A stretch of 64,000 bases of DNA from Pseudomonas putida (GTDB lineage: Bacteria > Pseudomonadota > Gammaproteobacteria > Pseudomonadales > Pseudomonadaceae), in assembly GCF_009883635.2 (NCBI RefSeq), contig NZ_CP026115.2:4712001-4776000 (forward strand), given 5' to 3'. Below, in pieces: positions 33,600 through 40,866 of the stretch. Each line of letters opens with the position of its first letter. Position 1 is the first letter of the stretch. Position numbers and translations under genes: made by a program. The notes under the pieces were generated by a model that did no database searches, was not told the DNA's origin, and saw only the letters and a program-made list of their open reading frames with translations.

Positions 33600-34348
33600 T
33601 GTCGTATCTGGAAATTTTTAACGACGCCAACACCGTGCTGCTCGATGATTCGTATAGCTGCTTCGGTCTGGCGATATCTGGTACTGCCACGCTGGGCAGG
33701 GTGGATGCTCAAGCGGAGAACGTCTGCGGAGCCGTGGATGTTTTCTACACTCCGCCAGTGGGTGCGAGCATGCCGATCATCGCCATCCAGCCGCAAGCAA
33801 ACGTGCCGATGACGGTGGGCCGGATGCAATATGCCAATGGTCAATACCGTTGGCGTATTCACTGTTCGACCTACAATGTCACCGTCAAATACTGGATATT
33901 CAACATTCCCTCGCAGATGCCGGATGCCGGCGGCCTGTTTCAAGCGTGGGATTCCGCTGGGAGGATGGTATTCGATAGCGATTTCAAGTTCCCGCGCATA
34001 GTTGATGTGGTGAACCGGACGATGAATCCGGATCCTGCACAAAACCCGTCTGCTCCCAACCCAACCTGGTCGCCAATTGTCTATCCAGGCAACAAGCAGT
34101 ACGCCTTCATTACAACCACCTACTGCAACAGCTTTGCCATTTTCACTTACGAGCGCCCACCCGGAAACGTGTGGGTTACCGGCATTGATTGGTTCGATTA
34201 TGGGTTCTGGTTTCAGGGCTCAACTTTGAACGGCAGCGCCTATCGATATGTAGGGCAAACTTCAGGGCCTATAGGTCCGCCAGTTGGTAAGTATCTCAGC
34301 GCGAACGCTGGCCTTATGGTCATTGACGTAACCAATATGTATTTCTAG
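33599..34348 (+). CDS. Distal tail protein of unknown family
   Basis: 249 residues, starting MSYLEIFNDANTVLLDDSYS in TGATG overlap with the previous gene. It is beta-rich, with many aromatic residues (WFDYGFWFQGSTLNGSAYRY), as in surface-exposed fibre or tip proteins. No signal or catalytic motif is seen. Placed between J and a tail fibre gene, it is probably a receptor-binding accessory. Confidence 0.65.
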   Translation: MSYLEIFNDANTVLLDDSYSCFGLAISGTATLGRVDAQAENVCGAVDVFYTPPVGASMPIIAIQPQANVPMTVGRMQYANGQYRWRIHCSTYNVTVKYWIFNIPSQMPDAGGLFQAWDSAGRMVFDSDFKFPRIVDVVNRTMNPDPAQNPSAPNPTWSPIVYPGNKQYAFITTTYCNSFAIFTYERPPGNVWVTGIDWFDYGFWFQGSTLNGSAYRYVGQTSGPIGPPVGKYLSANAGLMVIDVTNMYF

Positions 34349-34460
34349 GAGGCCCATGCTTACCAGCTGCCAGGATGGCGACGACGCCAGCGCAGTTGTC
34401 AGTGCGAAATGGAGAGCTATGTTCGCCTACAGGCCTATGAAAGCTATTTAAGGAAATTAC

Positions 34461-35090
34461 ATGCCAAAGCAAGCAATCAATCTTGGCACCGCGCCAAACG
34501 GTGCCGGCGGCGATGACCGTCGCAGTGCCTGGCTTAAGGCCAAGGCGAATTTTACCGAGTTGTACAACTGGCTGGCGAACACCACGCAAACCGATGATCA
34601 GGCGACCGCGCTGCCGACGGTGCTTCCGCTGGCCAAAGGCGGGACAGGCCGAAACAGCTTGGGAAGCCTCATCAGCGACTTGTTGGGCGGCGGGATGTAT
34701 GCCCGCTCGAACGTGCTCGGCAGCGTCGGGCAGAGCGGCGGAGTGCCCACCGGCGGCGTTCTTGAGTACGGCAACAACGCCAACGGCAAGTACCTCAAGT
34801 TCGCGGATGGGACGCTGATTTGCTACTACTACACCGCCTCCGCCTATGCGCTGAGCAACATCTATGGCAGTTGCTATGTGTCTAGCCCCCTGAGCTTCAC
34901 CTTCCCGCATGCCTTTGCCGCCAACCAAGGCGTGCCAGCCGTCAGCCCCTTCGCCATTACCCCAGGAGCCGCCATCGTTTGGGCTGCTACTGAGGGCAAC
35001 GCAGTTAATACAAGCTTGCAGATGCGCCTGGTTTCGCCTGCGCAAGTCTCTAGCTATGCCGGCTACATCGCAATTGGACGGTGGTACTGA
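34461..35090 (+). CDS. Tail fibre protein
   Basis: 209 residues with AAGGAAAT upstream. The N-terminal segment NLGTAPNGAGGDDRRSAWLK and the fibre motif LPLAKGGTGRNS (about residue 55) are typical of phage side-fibre proteins, followed by a beta-rich tip domain with YCYYYTASAYALSNIYG-like aromatic content. A fibre-assembly gene follows with TGATG overlap. Short for a fibre, so it may attach to J or the preceding proteins. Confidence 0.85.
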   Translation: MPKQAINLGTAPNGAGGDDRRSAWLKAKANFTELYNWLANTTQTDDQATALPTVLPLAKGGTGRNSLGSLISDLLGGGMYARSNVLGSVGQSGGVPTGGVLEYGNNANGKYLKFADGTLICYYYTASAYALSNIYGSCYVSSPLSFTFPHAFAANQGVPAVSPFAITPGAAIVWAATEGNAVNTSLQMRLVSPAQVSSYAGYIAIGRWY

Positions 35091-35686
35091 TGATTATCAA
35101 ATTCTCTCCTGTACGTTCTGACGCCTCATTCAGCCTTTCCCGACTGGGCGACATGCTGACCATCAACGGTCTGGCGCTCGACTTTGCGAAGCTGCCGGAT
35201 GGCGGCACGCTGCCTGTAGAGGCAATCGCCTGTGGCGACGTGATCGCTCCCGTCGAACGTATCGACGGCCAGCTGGTGCTGACCCTGCGCTTCCCGCATG
35301 GCGCCGATGCGCCGGAACAGGCGCGCTTCCCGGTGGATATCGTAGATCCGGCCGCCGGCCAGGTGCCTTTGCCCGGCGTCGAGATGGGCCCAGAGCAACC
35401 GGCCGCCGCCGGAGTGATTGACTGGTCGCAGGTCATCACCGCTGAGGCCAAGGCCCAAGCCCAGCAGGAACAGCTGGTGGCCAGCGTCACCGCCGAGGTG
35501 GCCCTGCGGCGCGTGGCAGCCGACCAGGCCATCGCGCCGCTGCAGGATGCTGTCGACCTGGAGGAGGCCACCGAGGCCGAGACCGACCAGCTCAAGTTAT
35601 GGAAGCGCTACCGCGTGGCGCTGAGCCGTCTGCACGAGCAGGAAGGCTACCCAACCGAAATCGACTGGCCCGCACCGCCGGCCTGA
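35090..35686 (+). CDS. Tail fibre assembly chaperone-like protein
   Basis: 198 residues from the ATG at 35090. The C-terminal half has EAKAQAQQEQLVASVTAEVA and LKLWKRYRVALSRL, the helical signature of phage tail fibre assembly chaperones. The N-terminal half is a beta domain. It is translationally coupled to the fibre gene, as usual, and is followed by a terminator. Confidence 0.85.
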   Translation: MIIKFSPVRSDASFSLSRLGDMLTINGLALDFAKLPDGGTLPVEAIACGDVIAPVERIDGQLVLTLRFPHGADAPEQARFPVDIVDPAAGQVPLPGVEMGPEQPAAAGVIDWSQVITAEAKAQAQQEQLVASVTAEVALRRVAADQAIAPLQDAVDLEEATEAETDQLKLWKRYRVALSRLHEQEGYPTEIDWPAPPA

Positions 35687-35710
35687 CCCTATCCCGCGAC
35701 AAACCCCACA

Positions 35711-35733
35711 ACCGCCGCCTGGCGGTATTTTTT
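35711..35733 (+). terminator. Terminator after tail fibre genes
   Basis: ACCGCC and GGCGGT pair perfectly around GCCT and run into ATTTTTTT. Confidence 0.8.
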
Positions 35734-35749
35734 TGCCTGGAGAAAACCC

Positions 35750-35980
35750 ATGCCTTTCATCGTCATCAATCGCACCAACGCTCTCGACCCGATCCGCACC
35801 CTGGAATTTCCAACAGAAGGGGAAGCAGATACCGCTGCAGTCAATCTCATCGAAAGCCAGCCTGGTGCAGAGGTGCTGACCGCAAAGCTGCTCAAGCGCT
35901 ACTCCGCGAAGGTCGAAGTGACTGCGCAGGAGGCGGCAGACATCACGCCTGAGGCGCCGGCCGAGGTGACAGGCCAATGA
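35750..35980 (+). CDS. Small hypothetical protein before the lysis genes
   Basis: 76 residues (PFIVINRTNALDPIRTLEFP..., acidic Glu/Ala/Pro tail). A TGGAG ribosome site precedes the ATG, and it overlaps the endolysin candidate by four bases (ATGA). No family is recognised; coupling suggests a role with virion or lysis proteins. Confidence 0.7.
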   Translation: MPFIVINRTNALDPIRTLEFPTEGEADTAAVNLIESQPGAEVLTAKLLKRYSAKVEVTAQEAADITPEAPAEVTGQ

Positions 35981-36423
35981 ATACTCCGCGCGGCGTTCGC
36001 AATCGCAACCCCGGCAACATCGATTTCAACCCCCGCAATGCCTGGCAAGGGCAGCTCGGGCTGGAGGAGGGCGTGGCCAGGCCACGCTTCGCCCGCTTCG
36101 ACGAAGCCGAGAACGGAATTCGCGCCTTGGGCAAGCTGCTGATCAACTACCGGGGCAAGGACGGTATGCCTGGCGTGGGCGGGAATGGTATCGACACCGT
36201 GCTCGAAACCATCAACCGCTGGGCGCCGAGCAACGAGAACGACACCAAGGCCTACGCCAGCGCCGTGGCAAAGCGCCTGGGCGTGCGAACCACCGACCCG
36301 ATCAACATCAAGGACGCGGCCACGCTGCGCGGCATGGTGCTCGGCATCATCATCCACGAGAACGGCGGCAACCCGTATACGCCGGCAATCATCGATGAAG
36401 GGGTGCGGAGGGCGCTGGCATGA
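35977..36423 (+). CDS. Endolysin / virion peptidoglycan-active protein candidate
   Basis: 148 residues beginning NTPRGVRNRNPGNIDFNPRN, a start typical of a family annotated in Pseudomonas phages as structural protein or lysozyme-like endolysin. FARFDEAENGIRALGKLLINY and GNGIDTVLETINRWAPSNEN follow. No signal peptide or membrane anchor is seen, so release would rely on the holin. It is directly followed by Rz/Rz1, which supports a lysis role, but catalytic residues are not established here. Confidence 0.7.
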   Translation: MNTPRGVRNRNPGNIDFNPRNAWQGQLGLEEGVARPRFARFDEAENGIRALGKLLINYRGKDGMPGVGGNGIDTVLETINRWAPSNENDTKAYASAVAKRLGVRTTDPINIKDAATLRGMVLGIIIHENGGNPYTPAIIDEGVRRALA

Positions 36424-36923
36424 AGTCCTGGGCTATCAGGGTGGCCGTGCTGCTGGCGCTGCTGGCTTCGTACTGGGGCGTCTACCAGCACGGCCGCTCC
36501 GTGGAGAGGGCCGCCGCCTCCGAGGCATCAGCGAAACGGGACAGCGGCGACCGCCTGGCCGAAGTTATCGGCGAGCGGGCGGCACGCCAGGAAGAACAAC
36601 GACGCGCCCAGGCGCAGGAGGAGGCGAGAGCCCATGCTCAGGAAGTACGAACGATTGCTGATGCTGGCGCTGCTGGCGCCGATGCTGCTGGCCAGCGGCT
36701 GCGCGACGAAGCCGGAAATCTCGCCGCCACCGTCAGTTGCCCCGGCACGGATACCGCCGCTGTCGCCCGAGGCCAGGCAGCCACCCGCGCCGCCATGGTG
36801 CTCTCCGACTTGCTCACACGGGCTGATGAACGAGCGGGAGAGCTGGCGAAAGCTTATGACGCCGCCCGGATAGCCGGTCAGCAGTGTGAGCGCGAGCACG
36901 ACAGTCTATTTCTTGGGGGGTAA
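36420..36923 (+). CDS. Inner-membrane spanin Rz-like (DUF2514-like)
   Basis: 167 residues with one N-terminal membrane helix (AIRVAVLLALLASYWGVYQH) and a long Arg/Glu/Ala coiled coil in the periplasmic part (RQEEQRRAQAQEEARAHAQE). This is the i-spanin layout; it joins the outer-membrane partner to disrupt the outer membrane at lysis. The Rz1-like gene is nested inside it in another frame, and it overlaps the endolysin candidate by four bases. Confidence 0.88.
   Translation: MKSWAIRVAVLLALLASYWGVYQHGRSVERAAASEASAKRDSGDRLAEVIGERAARQEEQRRAQAQEEARAHAQEVRTIADAGAAGADAAGQRLRDEAGNLAATVSCPGTDTAAVARGQAATRAAMVLSDLLTRADERAGELAKAYDAARIAGQQCEREHDSLFLGG
36634..36873 (+). CDS. Outer-membrane spanin Rz1-like lipoprotein (nested)
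   Basis: 79 residues encoded wholly within Rz in the +1 frame. It has a lipoprotein signal (LLMLALLAPMLLASGC, lipidated Cys at 23) and a proline-rich mature part (PPPSVAPARIPPLSPEARQPP), the exact hallmark of Rz1 o-spanins. Nesting inside Rz is usual for lambdoid phages. Confidence 0.85.
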   Translation: MLRKYERLLMLALLAPMLLASGCATKPEISPPPSVAPARIPPLSPEARQPPAPPWCSPTCSHGLMNERESWRKLMTPPG

Positions 36924-36962
36924 AGCTATAATTTGAGGGGACTTCTGATTTGAGTAGTTCTT

Positions 36963-37430
36963 ATGGCCGACATCAACGGCAACTTGATTCTTCCGGACGA
37001 CGATGTGTTGAGTTGGCGTATTGACGCGCACCATGCGTTTTTCGCTTCTGCAGAATCACTCATGCGCGGCGTCAGAGCGCTTTCAGGGGCGGGATCAGAA
37101 GTAGGGGTCGCCTTGTGCTTTCTTGCCGGGCAGGTGTCGGAATGCGCTCTTAAAGCACTCTTGGCAAAGCAGGGCGTTCCGTTGAAAGAACTGATTTCAA
37201 TAGGACATGACATCAAAAAGCTTTGGGGGCTTTGCTTCTCCCATGGACTGGTGTCCGATTCTGACCTACCTGATTGGGCGGAATGCTTGAGCAAGCTTCA
37301 TGGCAAGCCTTACCTGCTTAGGTATCCAATGGATGTAAATGGGATAGTTATGCCTGGGCCGGAGCCTATGATTTGTGAGCTAAATGCGCTTCTGCTGGAT
37401 GTACGTAGCGCGATGCTCTCCCTTGAGTGA
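36963..37430 (+). CDS. HEPN-like protein (moron)
   Basis: 155 residues. The helical segment CFLAGQVSECALKALLAKQG followed by SIGHDIKKLW is a pattern common in HEPN-fold proteins, which include toxin/defence RNases and nucleotidyltransferase partners. The R-x4-6-H catalytic motif of active HEPN RNases is not obvious, so activity is doubtful. It follows the spanins and precedes an SOS-type promoter; the ribosome site is weak. Base composition is AT-richer than the structural genes. Confidence 0.6.
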   Translation: MADINGNLILPDDDVLSWRIDAHHAFFASAESLMRGVRALSGAGSEVGVALCFLAGQVSECALKALLAKQGVPLKELISIGHDIKKLWGLCFSHGLVSDSDLPDWAECLSKLHGKPYLLRYPMDVNGIVMPGPEPMICELNALLLDVRSAMLSLE

Positions 37431-37492
37431 CTAGGTCCGGCGGGGCGGGCTCGTTTCTGGGGGGGCGATTGGTGAAGTCCGCTGATCGGTCA

Positions 37493-37538
37493 TTGTCCAG
37501 TATGAACCCACGCTATACGATGCTGTATCTATGTACAG
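37493..37538 (+). promoter_or_regulatory. Promoter with LexA (SOS) box
   Basis: TTGTCC (37493-37498) and TACGAT (37516-37521) are 17 bases apart. Immediately downstream, CTGTATCTATGTACAG (37523-37538) matches the LexA consensus CTGT-(AT)4-ACAG at 14 of 16 positions with perfect CTGT/ACAG ends. It lies 12 bases before the gene at 37551, so that gene and the two after it are predicted to be SOS-induced. Confidence 0.8.
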
Positions 37539-37550
37539 TGTTGGTGTCCT

Positions 37551-37844
37551 ATGTACTTCCTTCTCGTCCGCCGCCGCGTCAATGGCGTGGCCATCCCTAC
37601 GAAGCAGCTCGGGAAGATCCAGCCCTTGCGCGCCGACATCCACATCGGTGACCACCACAGCGAGCCGCTGGGCCGCGTGGCCACACAGGCTTGGGTCTTC
37701 AACCCGACACCTGGGCCCGACATCATCCCCCGCCTGCACGACGCCAAGGTCAACGGCATGGCCCAGCTCGGGATGAACATCAACGGGGTAGAGGACATCA
37801 ACGGCGTGCTCTATGCGCAGTCGTGGTGGTGCAGGGCAGAATGA
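37551..37844 (+). CDS. SOS-controlled hypothetical protein, first of three
   Basis: 97 residues ([20 protein letters not shown], then [20 protein letters not shown]). No named domain is recognised. It follows a LexA box by 12 bases and is coupled to the next gene by ATGA overlap, so it heads a small DNA-damage-inducible operon of the prophage. Confidence 0.7.
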   Translation: MYFLLVRRRVNGVAIPTKQLGKIQPLRADIHIGDHHSEPLGRVATQAWVFNPTPGPDIIPRLHDAKVNGMAQLGMNINGVEDINGVLYAQSWWCRAE

Positions 37845-38128
37845 TGGCCGGTATCCCTAAGCCGTGGCTGGATGAACTGAACGACCAGTTCGCCTTGATA
37901 ACTGATCCTGACGGTCGCGCCGCTGTACTCGATGCGATGGCCTATGCAGCGCACCGGCGGCGGGAGGTGAGCGCCGATGACTTGGTTGACATGCTGGAGC
38001 TATCCGAGGCCGCCAGAGCCTGGGGGCTGATGGAGCATGAAGAGGCCTACCATATCGGCCTGTTCGCGTTTGACCCGGCTTATACTCGGCCATTCAAAGC
38101 GGGGAGCGATACCAGTGGACAGTACTAA
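37841..38128 (+). CDS. SOS-operon hypothetical protein, second
   Basis: 95 residues from the ATG at 37841, overlapping the previous stop. Helical and acidic ([40 protein letters not shown]). It resembles small helical regulatory or adaptor proteins, but no family is certain. Overlaps the next gene by 14 bases. Confidence 0.65.
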   Translation: MMAGIPKPWLDELNDQFALITDPDGRAAVLDAMAYAAHRRREVSADDLVDMLELSEAARAWGLMEHEEAYHIGLFAFDPAYTRPFKAGSDTSGQY

Positions 38129-38381
38129 CGGAAGACCCCGGCCCGGAGAATTCCTTCCCGGGATCATCATGCCCCCAGAAATCCACGGCCTGCTGCGCAA
38201 GCGGATAGCGGAGATCGAGGTGAGCGACACGGGGGTCAACTGCTTGATCGCCCAGGCTCGGGCCGAGAGTCTGGTGGAAGCGCTGGAGGTGCTGAAGGCG
38301 ATACCAGCCTCTGCGATCGAGAGGCTTTACTTCATGATCGCGAGTTCAGCGGAAGCCCGGCTGTCCGAGCTCGGCAGTTAG
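38115..38381 (+). CDS. SOS-operon hypothetical protein, third
   Basis: 88 residues from a GTG at 38115 with GGAGCG upstream; a longer ATG start at 38037 would overlap the previous gene heavily. After a Pro-rich N-terminus ([20 protein letters not shown]) the protein is helical ([20 protein letters not shown]). Function is unknown. Confidence 0.6.
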   Translation: MDSTNGRPRPGEFLPGIIMPPEIHGLLRKRIAEIEVSDTGVNCLIAQARAESLVEALEVLKAIPASAIERLYFMIASSAEARLSELGS

Positions 38382-38581
38382 GTAAACGGAGGAGATGGAA
38401 ACGGTCGGCAGAACGCCGGGGGAGGGTGTTGGGCTGTCTAAAACCGCGCTAAAGCTTATCGGTATTACTGGTCGAAACTAGCGCAAACTCGCCAATGCAT
38501 ATTAGACAGCTTCGATGCATAGGCCACGAACAACGCGGCCTGAGCGGTGATTCTTACGCTACTGCTGCATTACTGGAAACA

Positions 38582-39244
38582 TCAAGATTCCGGAAGCATC
38601 TCAGAGGCAATTTTTCGAGATGGTGTGCCCTTAGACAAGGCTTCTGCCGACTTAGTCAGGGCTAGTTTTTGAATCATGTTCTCGACGATATCCATGACTT
38701 GGTTGATCTCTTGACTGGAAGGCGTGTGGCCTCGGTGAGATGCGGCGTGACCAGCTTCGAGGGCAGCATCTAATATGATTTTGTCAAATTTGCTTAGGTG
38801 TCCGTCCGATACCAGTTTTGCAAGCTTTTTAGCAAACCCACCAACATCGCCAACTGTTAAGTTCATATACATGTCCACCGTCGTACGAGCTCCCATCATG
38901 GCAAGCCGGCGGCTGTCAGCGTGGAGGGCTGAGTACGTTTCTCTTAATATTCCAGCTAAATCCCTATTAATGTCGTTTAGCCAAGAGGGCGGCTTTCGGG
39001 AAATCCTGGGCGGATAGAGATCAATGTCGTCGCTGAGGTCAATTTCCGAATGCCACCAAGTGACTTGGAGTGAGATTGATTCGCAGCCACGACACTCGAT
39101 CATTCGGTTGGTTTTTGACCATTCGATGTCAAACCCCTCATCCACGGTTTCCGATACAAGCCTAACTTTTTCATGGACGATGTCGTGATTTGTTTCCCTT
39201 GAGCAAGCGTTGCAAAAGGACAAAATTGGGGCTTTTTTCGGCAT
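38582..39244 (-). CDS. DUF4145 domain protein (right-end moron)
   Basis: 220 residues. N-terminal zinc-binding pairs (FCNACSRETNH and MIECRGCESI) precede a helical DUF4145 domain (NDINRDLAGILRETYSALHA, RRLAMMGARTTVDMYMNLTV). DUF4145 proteins have a HEPN-like helical fold, and some are fused to restriction or defence proteins. It is transcribed against the prophage late genes at the very right end, next to attR, the usual place for cargo genes with possible anti-phage or exclusion function. Confidence 0.8.
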   Translation of the reverse strand: MPKKAPILSFCNACSRETNHDIVHEKVRLVSETVDEGFDIEWSKTNRMIECRGCESISLQVTWWHSEIDLSDDIDLYPPRISRKPPSWLNDINRDLAGILRETYSALHADSRRLAMMGARTTVDMYMNLTVGDVGGFAKKLAKLVSDGHLSKFDKIILDAALEAGHAASHRGHTPSSQEINQVMDIVENMIQKLALTKSAEALSKGTPSRKIASEMLPES

Positions 39245-39280
39245 GGTCTGCCCTCAATGGAATTAACCGGATCGTAGCAG

Positions 39281-39364
39281 AAATCGATTCCAAAACTGAA
39301 GCGGCAAGCCTTGCCGCGAGCGGCTTGTAGCGCTGCCGTTTCGTCTTAGTTTTGGAATCGATTT
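39281..39364. repeat. 84-base element with perfect 17-base inverted ends
   Basis: AAATCGATTCCAAAACT (39281-39297) and its exact complement (39348-39364) enclose 50 bases that hold a second hairpin (GCGGCAA/TTGCCGC). It lies between the DUF4145 gene and attR. It may be a terminator-like cruciform, integrase/excisionase arm sites, or a miniature inverted-repeat element. Confidence 0.6.
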
Positions 39365-39399
39365 TGATCTACAGTACGCATGGGATCAGGCTTTATCCC

Positions 39400-39460
39400 A
39401 CGGTCTTGAAAACCGTCGATGGGCAACTATCCTAGAGTTCGAATCTCTACGCTTCCGCCA
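39400..39460 (+). other. attR: 3' half of tRNA-Ser(UGA)
   Basis: The segment folds as the anticodon arm (ACGGT-CTTGAAA-ACCGT, anticodon TGA), a serine-type long variable arm (GATGG/CTATC), T arm (AGAG-TTCGAAT-CTCT), the acceptor 3' strand CGCTTCC and GCCA. No matching 5' half (GGAAGCG...) is present upstream. It is therefore a displaced 3' fragment left by integration into a tRNA-Ser gene; a complete copy should lie at the unseen left end. Confidence 0.75.
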
Positions 39461-39465
39461 CATTC

Positions 39466-39491
39466 AAAGCCCTGATTATTCAGGGCTTTTT
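39466..39491 (+). terminator. Terminator of the original tRNA gene
   Basis: AAAGCCCTGA and TCAGGGCTTT pair perfectly around TTAT and run into TTTGCG. As host DNA, it marks the bacterial side of the prophage junction. Confidence 0.75.
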
Positions 39492-39537
39492 GCGTTTCTG
39501 GGGCATAGAAAAACATCCCGTAGGAGCACACTTGGGA

Positions 39538-40176
39538 ATGACTATGATGATCGACCTACCACTGCTCCTCGCCTTCATCGCCGCTGCCTCGGTACTTGCC
39601 GTTACGCCGGGTGTCGACACGGCCATGGTGCTCCGGGCTGCGGCAGTAGATGGGCGTCGTACGGCATTCCTGGCAGGCATGGGTATCGCGCTCGGCTGCC
39701 TGGCCTGGGGCGCCGCTGTCTCGCTGGGGCTGGGTGTGCTGTTGCAACGCTCCGAGGTTGCCTACACCGTGCTGAAGTCAGCCGGTGCCGCCTACCTGTT
39801 GTGGGTTGGGATCAAGCTCCTGCTCAAACCCCGTAAGTCCTTCCAGAGCAAAGAAGACAGCGCCAACACCGCGTCAGGCTGGAGCGCTTTTGCCCGTGGC
39901 CTTCTGACCAATCTCCTGAACCCCAAGGTCGGTATCTTCTACGTGACCTTTCTACCCCAATTCATCCCGGCCGGTGTTGCACTGTCGATGTACTCGTTCT
40001 TCCTGGCGTCCATCCACGTGCTCCTGACAGCCGTCTGGTTCGGCCTGCTGATCGCGGCCACGATGCCGCTGAAAAACCTGCTGGGTCAGCCGTCAACGGT
40101 GAAAGCGCTGGACAGGGTCACTGGGGGTATCTTCATCGCATTCGGGCTGAAAATCGCGGCCTCGTCTGCTCGATAG
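39538..40176 (+). CDS. LysE/RhtB family amino-acid exporter
   Basis: 212 residues from the ATG at 39538. About six membrane helices with the family signature near the N-terminus (ASVLAVTPGVDTAMVLRAAA) and NLLNPKVGIFYVTFLPQFIP around residues 130-150. LysE/RhtB proteins export amino acids or derivatives by proton antiport. It is the first host gene after the prophage and stands alone. Confidence 0.92.
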   Translation: MTMMIDLPLLLAFIAAASVLAVTPGVDTAMVLRAAAVDGRRTAFLAGMGIALGCLAWGAAVSLGLGVLLQRSEVAYTVLKSAGAAYLLWVGIKLLLKPRKSFQSKEDSANTASGWSAFARGLLTNLLNPKVGIFYVTFLPQFIPAGVALSMYSFFLASIHVLLTAVWFGLLIAATMPLKNLLGQPSTVKALDRVTGGIFIAFGLKIAASSAR

Positions 40177-40239
40177 CCCCAAAATCTGATGGCATGTGGG
40201 TGAAATCGGCCTGCAGTCACCCACATGTGCAGAGCCGCG

Positions 40240-40866
40240 CTAGCTGGTGCCAATGCGCGTAGCGATGAACTCCTGCAACGGCTCACCATTGCGCAAGCGT
40301 GCCATCAGATCGGGTTCGGCAAGGTCCGACTGCAGCGCCTTGTCGATCACTGAAGCCAGCTCAGATGAAGGTAGGATCAACACGCCGTTATCGTCGGCCA
40401 GGACGATATCGCCAGGATGAACCTCCACCCCTGCACAGTGCACCGGCACGTTCAGCAGGCACGTACTGCTGCCGATCAGCTTGGTAGTGAGCTGCGTGAC
40501 ACCACGGGCAAACACTGGCAGCTGGCACGCCTGAAGCTCGTTGAGATCAGTGACCACGCCATCGACAATGATGCCGGCGGCCCCTGCGCAACGGGCCGCA
40601 AGTTGCGTCACGGCCCCGACGCAGGCGTGGGCATGATCGCCAACCATGTCGATCACCAGGGCGTCGCCTGGCTTTAGCGCGACCAGGGCGCGGTTGACGG
40701 CGATGGCATCCGGTTCGGTCAGGCGCAGCGTCACGGCACGGCCTACCATGCGCCCTCCAGGCACCATGGCCCGGACTGCGTAGTTGACGAACCCACGCTC
40801 CAGGAAATGGCCGAGCGTGGCGAAGCTCACTTCTCGAAGTTTTGCGATCAGGTCGTCATCGTTCAT
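40240..40866 (-). CDS. RraA-like family protein (aldolase/decarboxylase-like)
   Basis: 208 residues from the ATG at 40866. The RraA/HMG-CHA aldolase fold is recognisable (FATLGHFLERG, MVGRAVTLRL, GDALVIDMVGDHAHACVGAV, GIIVDGVVTDLNEL, FARGVTQL). The usual substrate-binding Arg in the G-x-x-R-D motif is Thr 106 here (VVTDL) and the usual GEL segment is changed, so canonical pyruvate aldolase or oxaloacetate decarboxylase activity is doubtful. Last gene of the catabolic cluster, overlapping the RidA-like gene by four bases. Confidence 0.85.
   Translation of the reverse strand: MNDDDLIAKLREVSFATLGHFLERGFVNYAVRAMVPGGRMVGRAVTLRLTEPDAIAVNRALVALKPGDALVIDMVGDHAHACVGAVTQLAARCAGAAGIIVDGVVTDLNELQACQLPVFARGVTQLTTKLIGSSTCLLNVPVHCAGVEVHPGDIVLADDNGVLILPSSELASVIDKALQSDLAEPDLMARLRNGEPLQEFIATRIGTS

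Noticed and set aside
34356..34460. Tiny frame starting at 34356 with an AGGAGG ribosome site between two tail genes
   Set aside because: Only about 31 codons with no recognisable sequence, so it is not listed as a gene, although the ribosome site is strong and it could be a leader peptide or decayed gene start.
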